NCBI GenBank assembly: GCA_032622095.1
Contig: CP136066.1
Coordinates: 192,252,816 to 192,316,815 of the forward strand
DNA from: Siphonodentalium dalli
Lineage: Eukaryota > Mollusca > Scaphopoda > Gadilida > Siphonodentaliidae
Direction: 5' to 3'
DNA length: 64,000 nucleotides
Both the position numbers and the translations under genes were made by a program. The notes under the pieces were generated by a model. That model was not told the DNA's origin. It saw only the letters and a program-made list of their open reading frames with translations, and made no database searches. Shown here piece by piece: positions 47,801-58,455 of the stretch. Position 1 is the stretch's first letter. The number at the start of each line of letters is the position of its first letter.

Positions 47801-48489
47801 TAAACGCGCCTCATATACACACGCTCATTAATTATCAAGTTTCAACGTAAAGATAAATTACCATCGGTGCCCGAGATATCGCCAAGACGTCTGAAACAGT
47901 CAAATGCATCGGCCGGTTAAGCGTTAACGTGATCTAACGTTATGACCTCTAACGACGTCATAGAAGTTACGCATTGTTTTTATCCTAATGGAAGATAGTA
48001 CCACTTCTTCTTGATAATTGAGGCAGATAACTAAAACGGATACATACGCATTATATATCGTTGGAAAGAGGAAACACGAATGATTCTCACAGTGTCATTA
48101 TTATGACTGGCATTTTATTATTCGCGCTGTTTCGAATCGATTTGTAAGCACCGAACTCAAATGAAAGTCCCGTAACACAGCGTAAAAACAGATTTGACCT
48201 CGGCACGTGAAAAGTTGATCTCGGATCTGAAAATTAATAAGCCCATGCCACCCCCCGGCCGAAAATACCCCCACATATCAAGTTTCATCGAAATCGACTT
48301 GGCCGTTTTCGAGTCCATCGCGATCACACAGACACACACACACACACACACAAACAGATCTTCCAAAATATATAATAGACTAGCCGATGAGCCCGACGTT
48401 GTCCGGGCTATTCAAAAACCAAATTTCACGTCGATAGCTCTACCCAGCCCGACGTTCCAAATTTCAAGTCGATAGCTCCACGGGCTCGG
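44840..48489 (+). repeat. 3,650 bp higher-order unit, copy 2
   Basis: Near-identical to copy 1. A third copy starts at ~48490 but stops matching near 48880. The very low divergence means either a recent unequal crossover or gene conversion. An assembly duplication is the alternative. Confidence 0.85.
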
Positions 48490-48818
48490 CGACCCGATAC
48501 AATTCGTATCCGGGGCAAGATACATTCACATACCAAATTTCAAGTCGATAGCTCCACCCGTTTCCGAGATCTCGTCTGCGCATGCGCGAAGCTGGCGTCG
48601 CACGGGCTCGGTGACCAGATAAAATTCGCATCCGGGGCAAGACACATTCACATAGCAAATTTCAAGTCGATAGCTCAACCCGTTTCCGAGATCTCGTCTG
48701 CGCATGCGCGAAGCGGCGCCGCACGGGCTCGCCAATACGACAACGTCCACCGCCTGGTCAAACTACACCCACGTACCAAGTTTCGTCCCGATCGGTCGAG
48801 AATCGTAGATTTGTATAA

Positions 48819-50644
48819 ATGACAAACAAACATACAGACAGACAAACAGACAGACAGAGGTCTTCAAAAATATATATGAGACTAGCCGATGAGCCCGACG
48901 TTGTCCGGGCTATTCAAAAACAAAATTTCAAGTCGATAGCTCTACCCGTTTCCGAGATCTGTTCTGCGCATGCGCGAAGCTGGCGTCGCACGGGCTCGAC
49001 GGCGTCGCACGGGTTCGGCGACCCGAGCCGATGAGCCCGACGTTGTCCGGTCTATTCAAAAACCAAATTTCCAAGTAGATAGCTCCACCCGTTTCCGATA
49101 TCTGGTCTGCGCATGCGCGAAGCTGGCGTCGCACGGGCTCGGCGACCCGATAAAATTCGTATCCAGGGCAAGATACATTCACATAGCAAATTTCAAGTCG
49201 ATAGCTCCACCCGTTTCCGAGATCTCGTCTGCGCATGCGCGAAGCTGGCGTCGCACGGGCTCGGCGACCCGATAAATATCCGGGGCAAGATACATTCACA
49301 TAGCAAATTTCAAGTCGATAGCTCCACCCGTTTCCGAGATCTCGTCTGCTAATGCGCTGCACGGGCGTCGCACGGGCTCGTCAATACGACAACGACCACC
49401 GCCTGGTCAAACTACACACACGTACCAAGTTTCGTCCCGATCGGTCGAGAATCGTAGATTTGTATTAAGGACAGACAGACAGACAGAGGTCTTCAAAATA
49501 TATATGAGACTAGCCGATGAGCCCGACGTTGTCCGGGCTATTCAAAAACCAAATTTCACGCCGATAGCTCTACCCAGCCCGACGTTCCAAATTTCAAGTC
49601 GATAGCTCCACCCGTTTCCGAGATCTAGTCTGCGCATGCGCGAAGCTGGCGTCGCACGGGCTCGGCGACCCGATACAATTCTTATCCGGGGCAAGATACA
49701 TTCACATACCAAATTTCAAGTCGATAGGTCCACCCGTTTCCGAGATCTCGTCTGCGCATGCGCGAAGCTGGCGTCGCACGGGCTCGGCGACCAGATAAAA
49801 TTCGCATCCGGGGCAAGATACATTCACATAGCAAATTTCAAGTCGATAGCTCCACCCGTTTCCGAGATCTCGTCTGCGCATGCGCGAACGGGCGCCGCAC
49901 GGACTGGCAAATACGACAACGTCCACCGCCCGGTCAAACTACACCCACGTACCAAGTTTCGTCCCGATCGGTCGAGATTCGTAGATTTGTATAAATGACA
50001 AACAAACATACAGACAGACAAACAGACAGACAGAGGTCTTCAAAAATATATATGAGATTAGCCGATGAGCCCGACGTTGTCCGGGCTATTCAAAAACCAA
50101 ATTTCAAGTCGATAGCTCTACCCGTTTCCGAGATCTGGTCTGCGCATGCGCGAAGCTGGCGTCGCACGGGCTCGACGGCGTCGCACGGGTTCGGCGACCC
50201 GAGCCGATGAGCCCGACGTTGTCCGGTCTATTCAAGAACCAAATTTCCAAGTCGATAGCTCCACCCGTTTCCGATATCTGGTCTGCGCATGCGCGAAGCT
50301 GGCGTCGCACGGGCTCGGCGACCCGATAAAATTCGTAGCCGGGGCAAGATACATTCACATAGCAAATTTCAAGTCGATAGCTCCACCCGTTTCCGAGATC
50401 TCGTCTGCGCATGCGCGAAGCTGGCGTCGCACGGGCTCGGCGACCCGATAAATATCCGGGGCAAGATACATTCACATAGCAAATTTCAAGTCGATAGCTC
50501 CACCCGTTCCGAGATCTCGTCTGCGCATGCGCTGCACGGGCGTCGCACGGTCTCGACAATACGACAACGACCACCGCCTGGTCAAACTACACACACGTAC
50601 CAAGTTTCGTCCCGATCGGTCGAGAATCGTAGATTTGTATTAAG

Positions 50645-50698
<54 letters not shown>

Positions 50699-50712
50699 GG
50701 TCTTCAAAATAT
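48819..50712 (+). repeat. 1,176 bp higher-order unit, 1.6 copies
   Basis: Landmarks at 48819, 48970 and 49113 recur at 49995, 50146 and 50289. The second copy is cut short at the GACA tract (50646-50698) and the final AAAATATATATGAGATGATG, where the array ends. Confidence 0.85.
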
Positions 50713-52259
50713 ATATGAGATGATGCATCTGAAAGTTGAATCTATATACATGTATGCATATGTCCCATTGCCACATGCACTGTATGTGCAGAGACAGCCC
50801 CGTGTCCTATCTATGACCACTAATTACAAGTATGACTATGTTTCTCTCGACACATGTACATTATACGGCAGGTACTCCAATTAATGACAAATTCGTATTA
50901 ATTGAAATATACACAAACAATGCTTAGTGATAAACCGTATATGTAGAAAATCCGTCCCAAAGTGGACAAAATCGAATCAAATTTACATAGTGTGCAAAAT
51001 GGAATAGTTAGTCATATAAGAGTGAACACATGCTCGAATTATTCGAGGAAGAATAATTGCAGAATATAAGAGAAATTTTAATCAGTGATGTACGAGAGGA
51101 AGCAAAAACAGGGTCTCGTGCAACAATTAAATCTGTACTTTTGGGCGCCGGCCAGAAACGGAAAAATAGCGCAGTTTTATCTGTATTGTTTTCCTGGAAT
51201 CGTGTGAGATATGTGTACTTACACAGGTAAATGGGATTTAGTATGGGTGTTGATTATATGACCTTTTCTAAAAGCAGAAATATATACTCAGAGCAGTCTC
51301 ACGAATGTGACCGATCATCATTTGTTTTGAGATATTTTCATATAGTACTGAATAAAGTGGATATCGTCCCTGAAAAATATATGTTTGGCATTTCGCACTA
51401 CAGTGAAACATAACGACCATAACCAAACAAACAGTCACATCAACTGCCACAATAAACATAAGTTTGTTTTAAACCGCAGTCACGTTTAAACATGACAAAT
51501 ATGAGCAACAGAGACCGTTTATTATCAGCTTAGAAGCTATGAAAGAAAATTGGTACAGATGGGTCACCTGACCCGGGGATTGTCGTGTGATATGCGCCTT
51601 CTCCAAATGGCATCACATAATGACATTCTTATACATGAATTACAAGCAGTGGCTCACATTGTCGGGATGATTTATATTTGTTTATCGCGATTAATATGTT
51701 CCGTGTAAAGAATTAAATATTTAATAGTAGATGGTTGCCCTATTCTTCCCGATTCGATAATGCACTAGTCCTCAGCGTGACTCAGAGATTTAAGTTGATT
51801 ACTACATGTACACACAGTTTGCCTTTTAAAAATCCCTTAAAATCCTTGTACCATAGATTATATATGACCGGTGAAAATCTGCGACAATTTGTTTTAATTT
51901 TGGTTCCCCACACCTGAATCGAATATGGTCATATTTGTTTCTTTAAGCAACATCCTACATTCATCGAATAATGGAGATGACTATAATAAGTTGGGTGAAA
52001 ATTAGCAGCAAAAAATCTTTGCCCCTCCCATATCCTTGACCAAAAAAGAACGTCACAAATTTTGCGTTTTTAAATCACGATTAGATTCTTCGTATCATGG
52101 AGAATAGCAATTTTGTGGAAATCGGATCTTAAAATATTTTGATCAATTTCTGTGGTGGGGGGGGGGGGGTGGGGTATCATATCTGGTGAAGCTGATAGAA
52201 GAGTTGCTTTTATAGCATCGTCAAAATGTTCAGGTTTTATGAACTCATAACAAGAGCAT
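50713..52259. other. Non-coding, minor repeat remnants
   Basis: A ~65 bp phrase at 51264-51330 (CTCAGAGCAGTCTCACGAAT) is inverted relative to 25723-25785. A long G-run lies at ~52147-52167. Frames of 60-63 codons are not recognisable genes. Confidence 0.5.
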
Positions 52260-52375
52260 CGCTAGGGCGTGGCGAAATACGCCCTTTAGCCATTTCGAAT
52301 TGTGCTACCGCGAAAAAAATAAATTATTTGAGCTTACAAAGAATATCTGATATACCCCTGATTTCAATGCCAAAT

Positions 52376-52695
52376 GCGGTCAAATTCTGAGTCGAAAAAT
52401 TGCCATAACCCATGTGAAAATAATTGGACATAACCTGTATTCGAACTTGGCCTGTAGTTTTAGCTGGGAAACACACATACCAGATTTGGTTCGGATAAGA
52501 TAATCCAAACTAGAGTTAAGTGGTCGGAAATCGAAATGTTATGAAATCGGTCAAATTCTGAGTCTTAAAAGGACCTCATGTAAAAATAATTGTATGCAAC
52601 CCATATTCGAACTTGGCCTGTATCTTTAGCTGGGAAATACACATACCAACTTTGGTTCAGATCAACCTATTCAAACTGGAGTTATCGGTCGGAAA
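52376..52695 (+). repeat. 166 bp tandem duplication
   Basis: GGTCAAATTCTGAGTC, ATTCGAACTTGGCCTGTA (52440 and 52606) and TTAGCTGGGAAACACACATA occur twice at ~166 bp spacing with moderate divergence. Confidence 0.8.
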
Positions 52696-52924
52696 GTGTA
52701 AAGGAGAGAGGGACGTCAAAATTGATAAAAACTATTTTCAGCACCGATTTCCAGAAGATGGATAAAAATTATTCTCAACCAATCTTATACATAATCATCT
52801 CCATGATATTAGGAGTCGAATCCTGTGGTTAAATTACGCTAAATTGGCGACGTTTGTTTAAGAGATGGGGCACTATATTTGATACGAATTTGTTTGTCGC
52901 CAATTTCCACCAATTTTATATATA

Positions 52925-53562
52925 ACTAGCTGGTGGACCCGACTTCGTCCGGGCTGTTTCCCCTCTGCTTTTCGGCGAATTGCGCGATTTGACCTTGAAT
53001 TGACCACTTTGAAGGGCAAGGTCAGGTCGGGGTCACGACTTGATCCATCCAAAACACTCCCCGGACAAAAGTACCCGACAAAAGTACCCGTCGAAATCCG
53101 TCCGGTTTTACCCGATTTGACCTTGAATTGACCATTTTGAAGGTCAAGGTCAGGTTGGGGTCACGATTTGACACGTCCAAAACATTCCCCGGACAAGAGT
53201 ACCCATAGGTATCAAATTTCGCCGAAATCCGTCCGTGTTACCCGATTTGACCTTGAATTGACCTTTTTGAAGGTCAAGGTCAGGTCGGGGTAACTATTTG
53301 ACCCGTCCAAAAGACTACCGGGACAAAAGTACCTCTAAGTATCAAATGTCGTCGAAATCCGTCCCGTTTTACCCGATTTGACCTTGAATTGACCTTTTTG
53401 AAGGTCAATGTCAGGTCGGGGTAACGATTTGACCCGTCCAAACACTCCCTGGACAAAAGTATCCCTAGGTATCAAATTTCGTCAAAATCCGTCTGGCAGT
53501 TTTCCCGGCCATAGCTAACAGACAAACAAACAGACAGACAGAAGTCACAAAATATATATTAG
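52925..53562 (+). repeat. ~130 bp GACA-tailed tandem family, array 3
   Basis: Opens TAGCTGGTGGACCCGACTTC and CCCCTCTGCTTTTCGGCGAA, identical to the start of array 2. It has four units with CCCGATTTGACCTTGAATTG at 53111, 53241 and 53372. It closes TTTTCCCGGCCATAGCTAAC, AACAGACAGACAGAAGTC and AAATATATATTAGATTC. Confidence 0.85.
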
Positions 53563-53704
53563 ATTCATCTTCATAATGAGTAGATATGTCATAGTAGCGC
53601 CACTTGAGTGAAGGATAGGGCGGGGAGGGACAACATTTATATAAATATGTTTAGCGCAAATTTCCACTAAATTTATACATATTATTCTCCAATGATACTA
53701 GGAA

Positions 53705-54090
53705 TCAAATTCAGTGGACCCGTTAAAGACGCCACAGTTGCGGACGTAGGGTCTGTGTTACATATACTTCCACGTGGATCACCTGATGGTGGACATGGGC
53801 GTGTATATGTTGGTGCCCTATGTGTACTCCTGATCCGAACAACACCATATCATGGAGATTATATTGTTTCAGTTTGGCGGGAATCCATATTTTTTGCACC
53901 TGACACAAACAGCGTCTTTTGTTTTTTAGAAAAATATATATATATATTTAACCCACACAATTATCTTGCTCTTAATAAGTTACATGTGTTAGTCCCTTTT
54001 GTGCTATACAGGTGATCCACGTGGAGGTATATGTAACACAGACAGACCCGACGTCCGCAACTGTGGCGTCTTTAACGCGGAATTTAATTG
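53705..54090. mobile_element. 386 bp inverted-repeat element
   Basis: Left arm 53705-53785 (CGTTAAAGACGCCACAGTTG, CGGACGTAGGGTCTGTGTTA, CACGTGGATCACCTG) is matched by the reverse complement at 54009-54090, with a few substitutions and a CTGT insertion. The 107-codon frame across it is not recognised. MITE-like, superfamily unknown. Confidence 0.78.
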
Positions 54091-54095
54091 TGTGA

Positions 54096-55143
54096 AAAAA
54101 ATGGGGGTCGCTTGTGTGAGAGATGAGGAGGCACTAAATTTTATAAGAATTTATTTCGTTGCCGATTAACAGAACACATATACGTAATCATCTCCATGAT
54201 ATCAGGAATCTAATGGATGTGGTTAAGTTTAGATAGGGGAAAAGGGGCGCCGTTCGAGTCATTAGTGTGGAAGGGGTGGGAAAATATGATTTGCACCTAT
54301 TTCCAACAAGAAGGGAGCTATACATGTAACATTGATGAGAATGTTTTAGTCGCCAATATCAACAAAAGTTGTATAAAGTCATCTCCATATATATAATTCG
54401 TTCCATAAGGAGTTTTTGGCGTTCACAATTCACAGCCTCGACATGTGGTGATCTAACTAAGCAACAAGAACAATTACATCTTCTCAACTGTCATTTATAT
54501 TGGGATGGGAATCAGGACATTATACGGTGAGTTCGCAAAACAGATACATAGAAGAAAACATTATAAGTATACTTATCATTATATTTAAGAGATGCATATA
54601 TTCTTGCAAAATAAGGGATCTTGAATCGTTAGAGGATGGCATGTTAGACTGGTTAATGTATTATAACCCAAATGAGTCTGTCCCATTCAAGATATTTTTC
54701 GCAAGAAAGATACAATTTGTCAAGACAGATGGAAATGCTTTGAAGACCTGTTCGAAATAGTGGTGACAGTATGCAGTCAACTATAGTTTCTTCTGAGATA
54801 AAAGAAAACAGTCAGTAGCACATGACTTTTCATGATCCACCAATACTGGAAGCTGACACAGAGAATTTCTATCATTTTTAGAACAGACTCATAGTCTAAC
54901 ATAAACAACAAATTGAAACCTCGTTCTGTGTCGGTTACATGTAGCTGATATATAGCAACTTTTATTTTAAACTGAGAATATTGGCCACTATAACACCGTG
55001 GACAGATGAGCAACATGGAATTTCTTTAAAACATATTGATAAAGACTATTCGATATTCCCAACACATGTATGTCCACATTACACAGCACATGGTTTCACC
55101 CCACTTTAACTTGAGCAACGCCGGGCAACCCTGCTAGTAACAA
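54096..55143. other. Non-coding, no feature recognised
   Basis: Frames of 79-86 codons without recognisable motifs. AGCAACGCCGGGCAACCCTG at ~55112 resembles the common start of short retroelement tails but has no partner here. Confidence 0.4.
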
Positions 55144-55900
55144 CTATACACAGTATGTCGATGTATTATTCATCTGGGTAACAAAAACTATACAATACGT
55201 CGATGTACGTGTATTGTCACCGAAGTTCATCGTGTCCGATCCACTTTTCACTCTAAACTGTTTGGCGATGTTCACGTTACAAACATGTCCCTTAAAGTTC
55301 TGTCTCACGAGAGCATCATGGCGTGAGCGATTATGATAGACAACATAGTTATAGAGACAAAAATACGGTAACAGGAACCGCAACCATTTAGGAACACTGC
55401 TGGGCCGATCTGTGAAATGCAACCTCTGGACAGCAACTGCTATCATTGTGGTCGCGACCGATATAGCGAACATAATATCCAATGTACTGGCGAAGACTGA
55501 CATCGACCCCGATGTTTTTGACATGATGTTGTAGATGAGATTGAAGTAGATCGAAAATGACAGCGTTATTGATACAGAGAATGACAAAAAATTTCTCGCC
55601 CGAAGAAACAAGTATCTTGGATGTACACAAGTTAGCCAATAAGTGTAGCCCCAGTGGTATTATAATAGTAATGACGTAGGAGGACTTCCTCGTGACCTTC
55701 AGATTTACTTCAACCACCATCTTTCCTTCCTTTCCCATCCAGAATGAAGATATGTTGTATGAGACGATTTCCATTTTTCTCTTTGCACGAACATACGGAT
55801 GTTTTCATCATAGATGTGGATCGCATACGGCAATAGTTTTACATCATCAAACGGGACAAATATAACAGAACAGGACTGTGTATCAAATGGCCATTTTGTA
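55144..55900 (-). pseudogene. Nicotinic acetylcholine receptor-like subunit fragment
   Basis: Reading the minus strand from ~55900, this is part of a Cys-loop ligand-gated ion channel subunit, a pentameric membrane receptor. The first frame has AITKWPFDTQSCSVIFVPFD, the end of the Cys-loop (PFD-x-Q-x-C). After a shift near 55775 comes EIVSYNISSF and GKMVVEVNLKVTRKSSYVI with TM1 (IIIPLGLHLLANL) and SSGEKF. After a second shift near 55590 come TM2 (VSITLSFSIYFNLIYNIM), SKTSGSMSVF and TM3 (LDIMFAISVATTMIAVAV) ending QRLHF, then part of the cytoplasmic loop. The order and the GEK...KTS...RLHF landmarks fit nAChR-type subunits. The ligand-binding N-terminus and TM4 are missing. The two frameshifts and truncation make it a pseudogene. 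It is continuous genomic sequence without visible introns, so it may be one large exon or a retrocopy. Confidence 0.85.
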
Positions 55901-56385
55901 ATGGCAGCTGATCTATTCATAGCTAGCATCGCGCTGGTCGATCTCCTTCTTGGTGTAATCTTGTTGTACATGTATCACATGACGTACAACATCGTTAACT
56001 TCCAAGATTTAACGGAGTGTAGGTTCCGGTACGGATTGATCCATAGCTCTGGAATATGTTCAGTCCTTAACCTCGTCGCATTGACCTTTGACCGCTACGT
56101 TAAGATCACGATGCCTTTCAAGTACAACAATATATTCCACAAGACGTCAAACCTGTGTCCACTGTAACGAATATTTGACACTGCTTGTCGCCCTATTCCT
56201 GTGTCCTACTATCATCATGATCGTCGTGTATCTTCACATTTTCAAGGTCGTGTGGTCACACGCAAACGCAATGAAGACACAGCGTCACGTGGGACGGAAT
56301 TTGAAGTTCGACAGAAATACATGGAGATTAACTACAACAATCTGCCTCATCGCCGGAGTTTACTTCCTCACATTGATTCCAACAG
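55900..56385 (+). pseudogene. GPCR (rhodopsin class) exon remnant, TM2-TM6 lacking TM4
   Basis: The plus strand encodes TM2 (ADLFIASIALVDLLLGVILL), a loop with the expected Cys (DLTECRFRYG), TM3 (CSVLNLVALTF) and a DRY motif in FDRYVKITMPFKYNN. The frame then meets a stop after HKTSNLCPL (56164). A different frame resumes at TM5 (LTLLVALFLCPTIIMIVVYL), the third intracellular loop (NAMKTQRHVG) and TM6 (TTICLIAGVYFLTLIPT). It ends at a GTAAGG donor (56386). TM4 and the second extracellular loop, normally ~60 residues, are missing at the break. TM1 is replaced by the oppositely oriented nAChR fragment. The donor phase matches the acceptor of the TM7 exon at 59049. Dead receptor gene. Confidence 0.85.
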
Positions 56386-56574
56386 GTAAGGAGTGTTTAT
56401 ATTAGTCCGTTACGCTGTATCATTCTGTGTTGGCGCGTTACTTTGAAATTGGGATAAAAAGAGATGTTTCTCAAATTCACGGTTATCAGACGACTTACGT
56501 CTAAATTATTGAAATCGACAACGCTTGGCTAAACTTCACACGATATATCATAATAGGACCATGCGCTGGCCTAA

Positions 56575-56995
56575 TTAACCATTTACCCAACAGAACGGTC
56601 GCCTCGCATATATAAGAGAATGTATTGGCTTAACACATATTAAAAATGATAAAATTGTCAAAGAATGTAGAAAAATATTATAAAAATTGTTAAAAAATGT
56701 AAGAAAAAATTATAAAATTGTTAAAGAATGTAAGAAAAAATGGTAAAAAGTGTGAAAAAAAGAAGTTTTTTAGGCCAATGCATTCTCTTATATATGCGAG
56801 GCGACCTATGGTCGACTCGCATATATAAGAGAATGCATTGGCACAGGGCATAACTGTAACCATCACAATGTGGTCAATGAACGGGTTCCAATGATATCCA
56901 TATTTGTATGATGTTATTGAGACAGACCGAAGATATTTTAGGCTGTTGAAGCTTTATTTGGGCGTTTTTGGCCGTTTTGTTGGGTAAAGGGTTAA
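56575..56995 (-). mobile_element. TTAA-flanked double-hairpin MITE, copy D
   Basis: Bounded by TTAACCATTTACCCAACA and TGTTGGGTAAAGGGTTAA. Oriented like copy C. The left palindrome has lost its outer half and starts at GGTCGCCTCGC. The right palindrome (CCAATGCATTCTCTTATA) is intact. Non-coding, inside the GPCR intron. Confidence 0.88.
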
Positions 56996-57713
56996 CGAAC
57001 CAAAGCTAAACCACTCACATGATGGTAGCTGTGGCTTTTAATTTATTTTATCTATCAAAAATAACAGAGAATCTATATATAAACTGATTTTGATTCAAAA
57101 TAAGTTTATATATAGATCCCTGGTATTCCCACCAAATCAGATTCACATGCATGTAAGGCTATATTTTGTGAGGTGATTATCCGTATACACAATTGTTCAT
57201 CGATATAATGGACCCCATTCGCAATTTCGTGTCTAAATTAGGTCAACGTACTTCTGTGTAATCTTGATTGACAGCTAGACTATAGTATAAACTGCCAACA
57301 TCAAAGTGAAAATAGTTACACCTTGTCGACGGGGGAACGGGAACATTTTTACTGAATTTAACCAATATATTTATTGACGCTGGGTGAGCACTGCGACTGA
57401 TTTAGTTACTGTATGGAGAAGAGTGTCTATTCAATAATGTTTATTTCATTCATAAGATGACACAACATTATCAAGGAACTTTACTCATTGACCGAATCCG
57501 TCTGATCCTGCATGGATGTATTTTTCTTATTTGTTCATAATTATGTGTTTCCTTTCGATTCCAGAAAATAGTATATTTATTGATTATCAGATACATGTAT
57601 GTAGTATGTGGTCTTACCTGTATATCTGTTTCATCCTGTATGTTCTGTACATGTCTATGTCTTATGATAACAATTAATTCCATCTGAAATATATGTTATT
57701 TCGTTTCGCACAG

Positions 57714-58455
57714 TACCTTACTCGTATTTAAATTCGCGCAGTACTATTTTTCGCGCACCCGTCGGTGCGCGAATTTAAAACTGAGCGAAAATAGTACGAC
57801 AAGAATGCTATATATCAACAAGTTACATATACATTTCGGAATGTTGGACCGACTATTATGCGTTTATGACTGTAATTTACTTGCGGGCAACCACATGTAA
57901 ACCATTAATGATATGTACATGTATGACATAATTATATAGCAACAATTCATGGTAACATCATTGATGTTGAAATACTTGTGAAAAATACACATATTGCAGA
58001 CTGAAGATGCACGAAAGCACGTCGCCCTATTCGCAACGCTGGCGTGACGCCGTGTCCAAACAGCCTGTGTTAGTTGTTAATATGTCAACACAACACACAG
58101 CCAAGTTTTGATTTTTTTCTTATGAAATGTTTCTATACGTGGTTGCAGTTTTACTTCTTTGAGTTCATTTAAATTATTTTTATAACTATTTCAATATCAG
58201 AATAATTATAAGGAACTTATAAACACCAGTCTTCACAACACATTGATGATGCAGTTATGTTAATTTATGCACGATGTAAAGCCGTCGTGATGGTGTTTTA
58301 TATGCAGACATATCTCCATTGACGATAATGATCTGAAACTGTCATCAAATCCATTTACGAAAATAGTTTGTCAGTTTTGAATTCGCGCAGCTAGGTGCGC
58401 GAATTCAAAACTGAGCGAATAATAGTACTGCGCGAATTTAAATACGAGTAAGGTA
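57714..58455. mobile_element. 742 bp TA-bounded MITE with 41 bp inverted ends and subterminal hairpins
   Basis: TACCTTACTCGTATTTAAAT + TCGCGCAGTACTATT at the left is complementary to the right end with one mismatch in ~41 bp. Just inside each end is a GC-rich hairpin (TCGCGCACCCGTCGGTGCGC at 57759; AATTCGCGCAGCTAGGTGCG at 58381). No transposase. TA at both edges is compatible with a TA target site, as in Tc1/mariner-type elements, but other groups are possible. Confidence 0.82.

Larger units (their letters stand above)
41130..50712 (+). repeat. 9.6 kb hierarchical tandem array of GACA-tailed repeats
   Basis: The basic monomer is 122 bp: AAATTTCAAGTCGATAGCTC, CACCCGTTTCCGAGATCTCG, TCTGCGCATGCGCGAAGCTG, GCGTCGCACGGGCTCGGCGA, then ATCCGGGGCAAGATACATTC. 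Groups of 1-3 monomers are closed by AATACGACAACGTCCACCGC, GTACCAAGTTTCGTCCCGAT, CGGTCGAGAATCGTAGATTT, a GACA/ACAA microsatellite and CAAAATATATATGAGACTAG. The next group then starts CCGATGAGCCCGACGTTGTC. Since 122 is not a multiple of three, the many 60-156 codon frames (MREAGVARARRPDK... and its reverse) are not selected proteins. Confidence 0.9.

Noticed and set aside
41130-50712. CRISPR-like array
   Set aside because: Repeats are long (122 bp), spacers are themselves repeats, and the surrounding sequence is eukaryotic.
41143-50776. Dozens of 60-156 codon frames (MREAGVARARRPDK... on plus, ...ACADEISETGG... on minus, and SVCLSVCLSVC tracts)
   Set aside because: They follow a 122 bp repeat unit that is not a multiple of three, appear on both strands at once, and the Cys/Leu/Ser/Val tracts are translated GACA microsatellite.
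55814-55900. N-terminus MWIAYGNSFTSSNGTN... as the start of the GPCR
   Set aside because: These bases are the antisense of the nAChR Cys-loop segment. The GPCR similarity only begins at about 55900.
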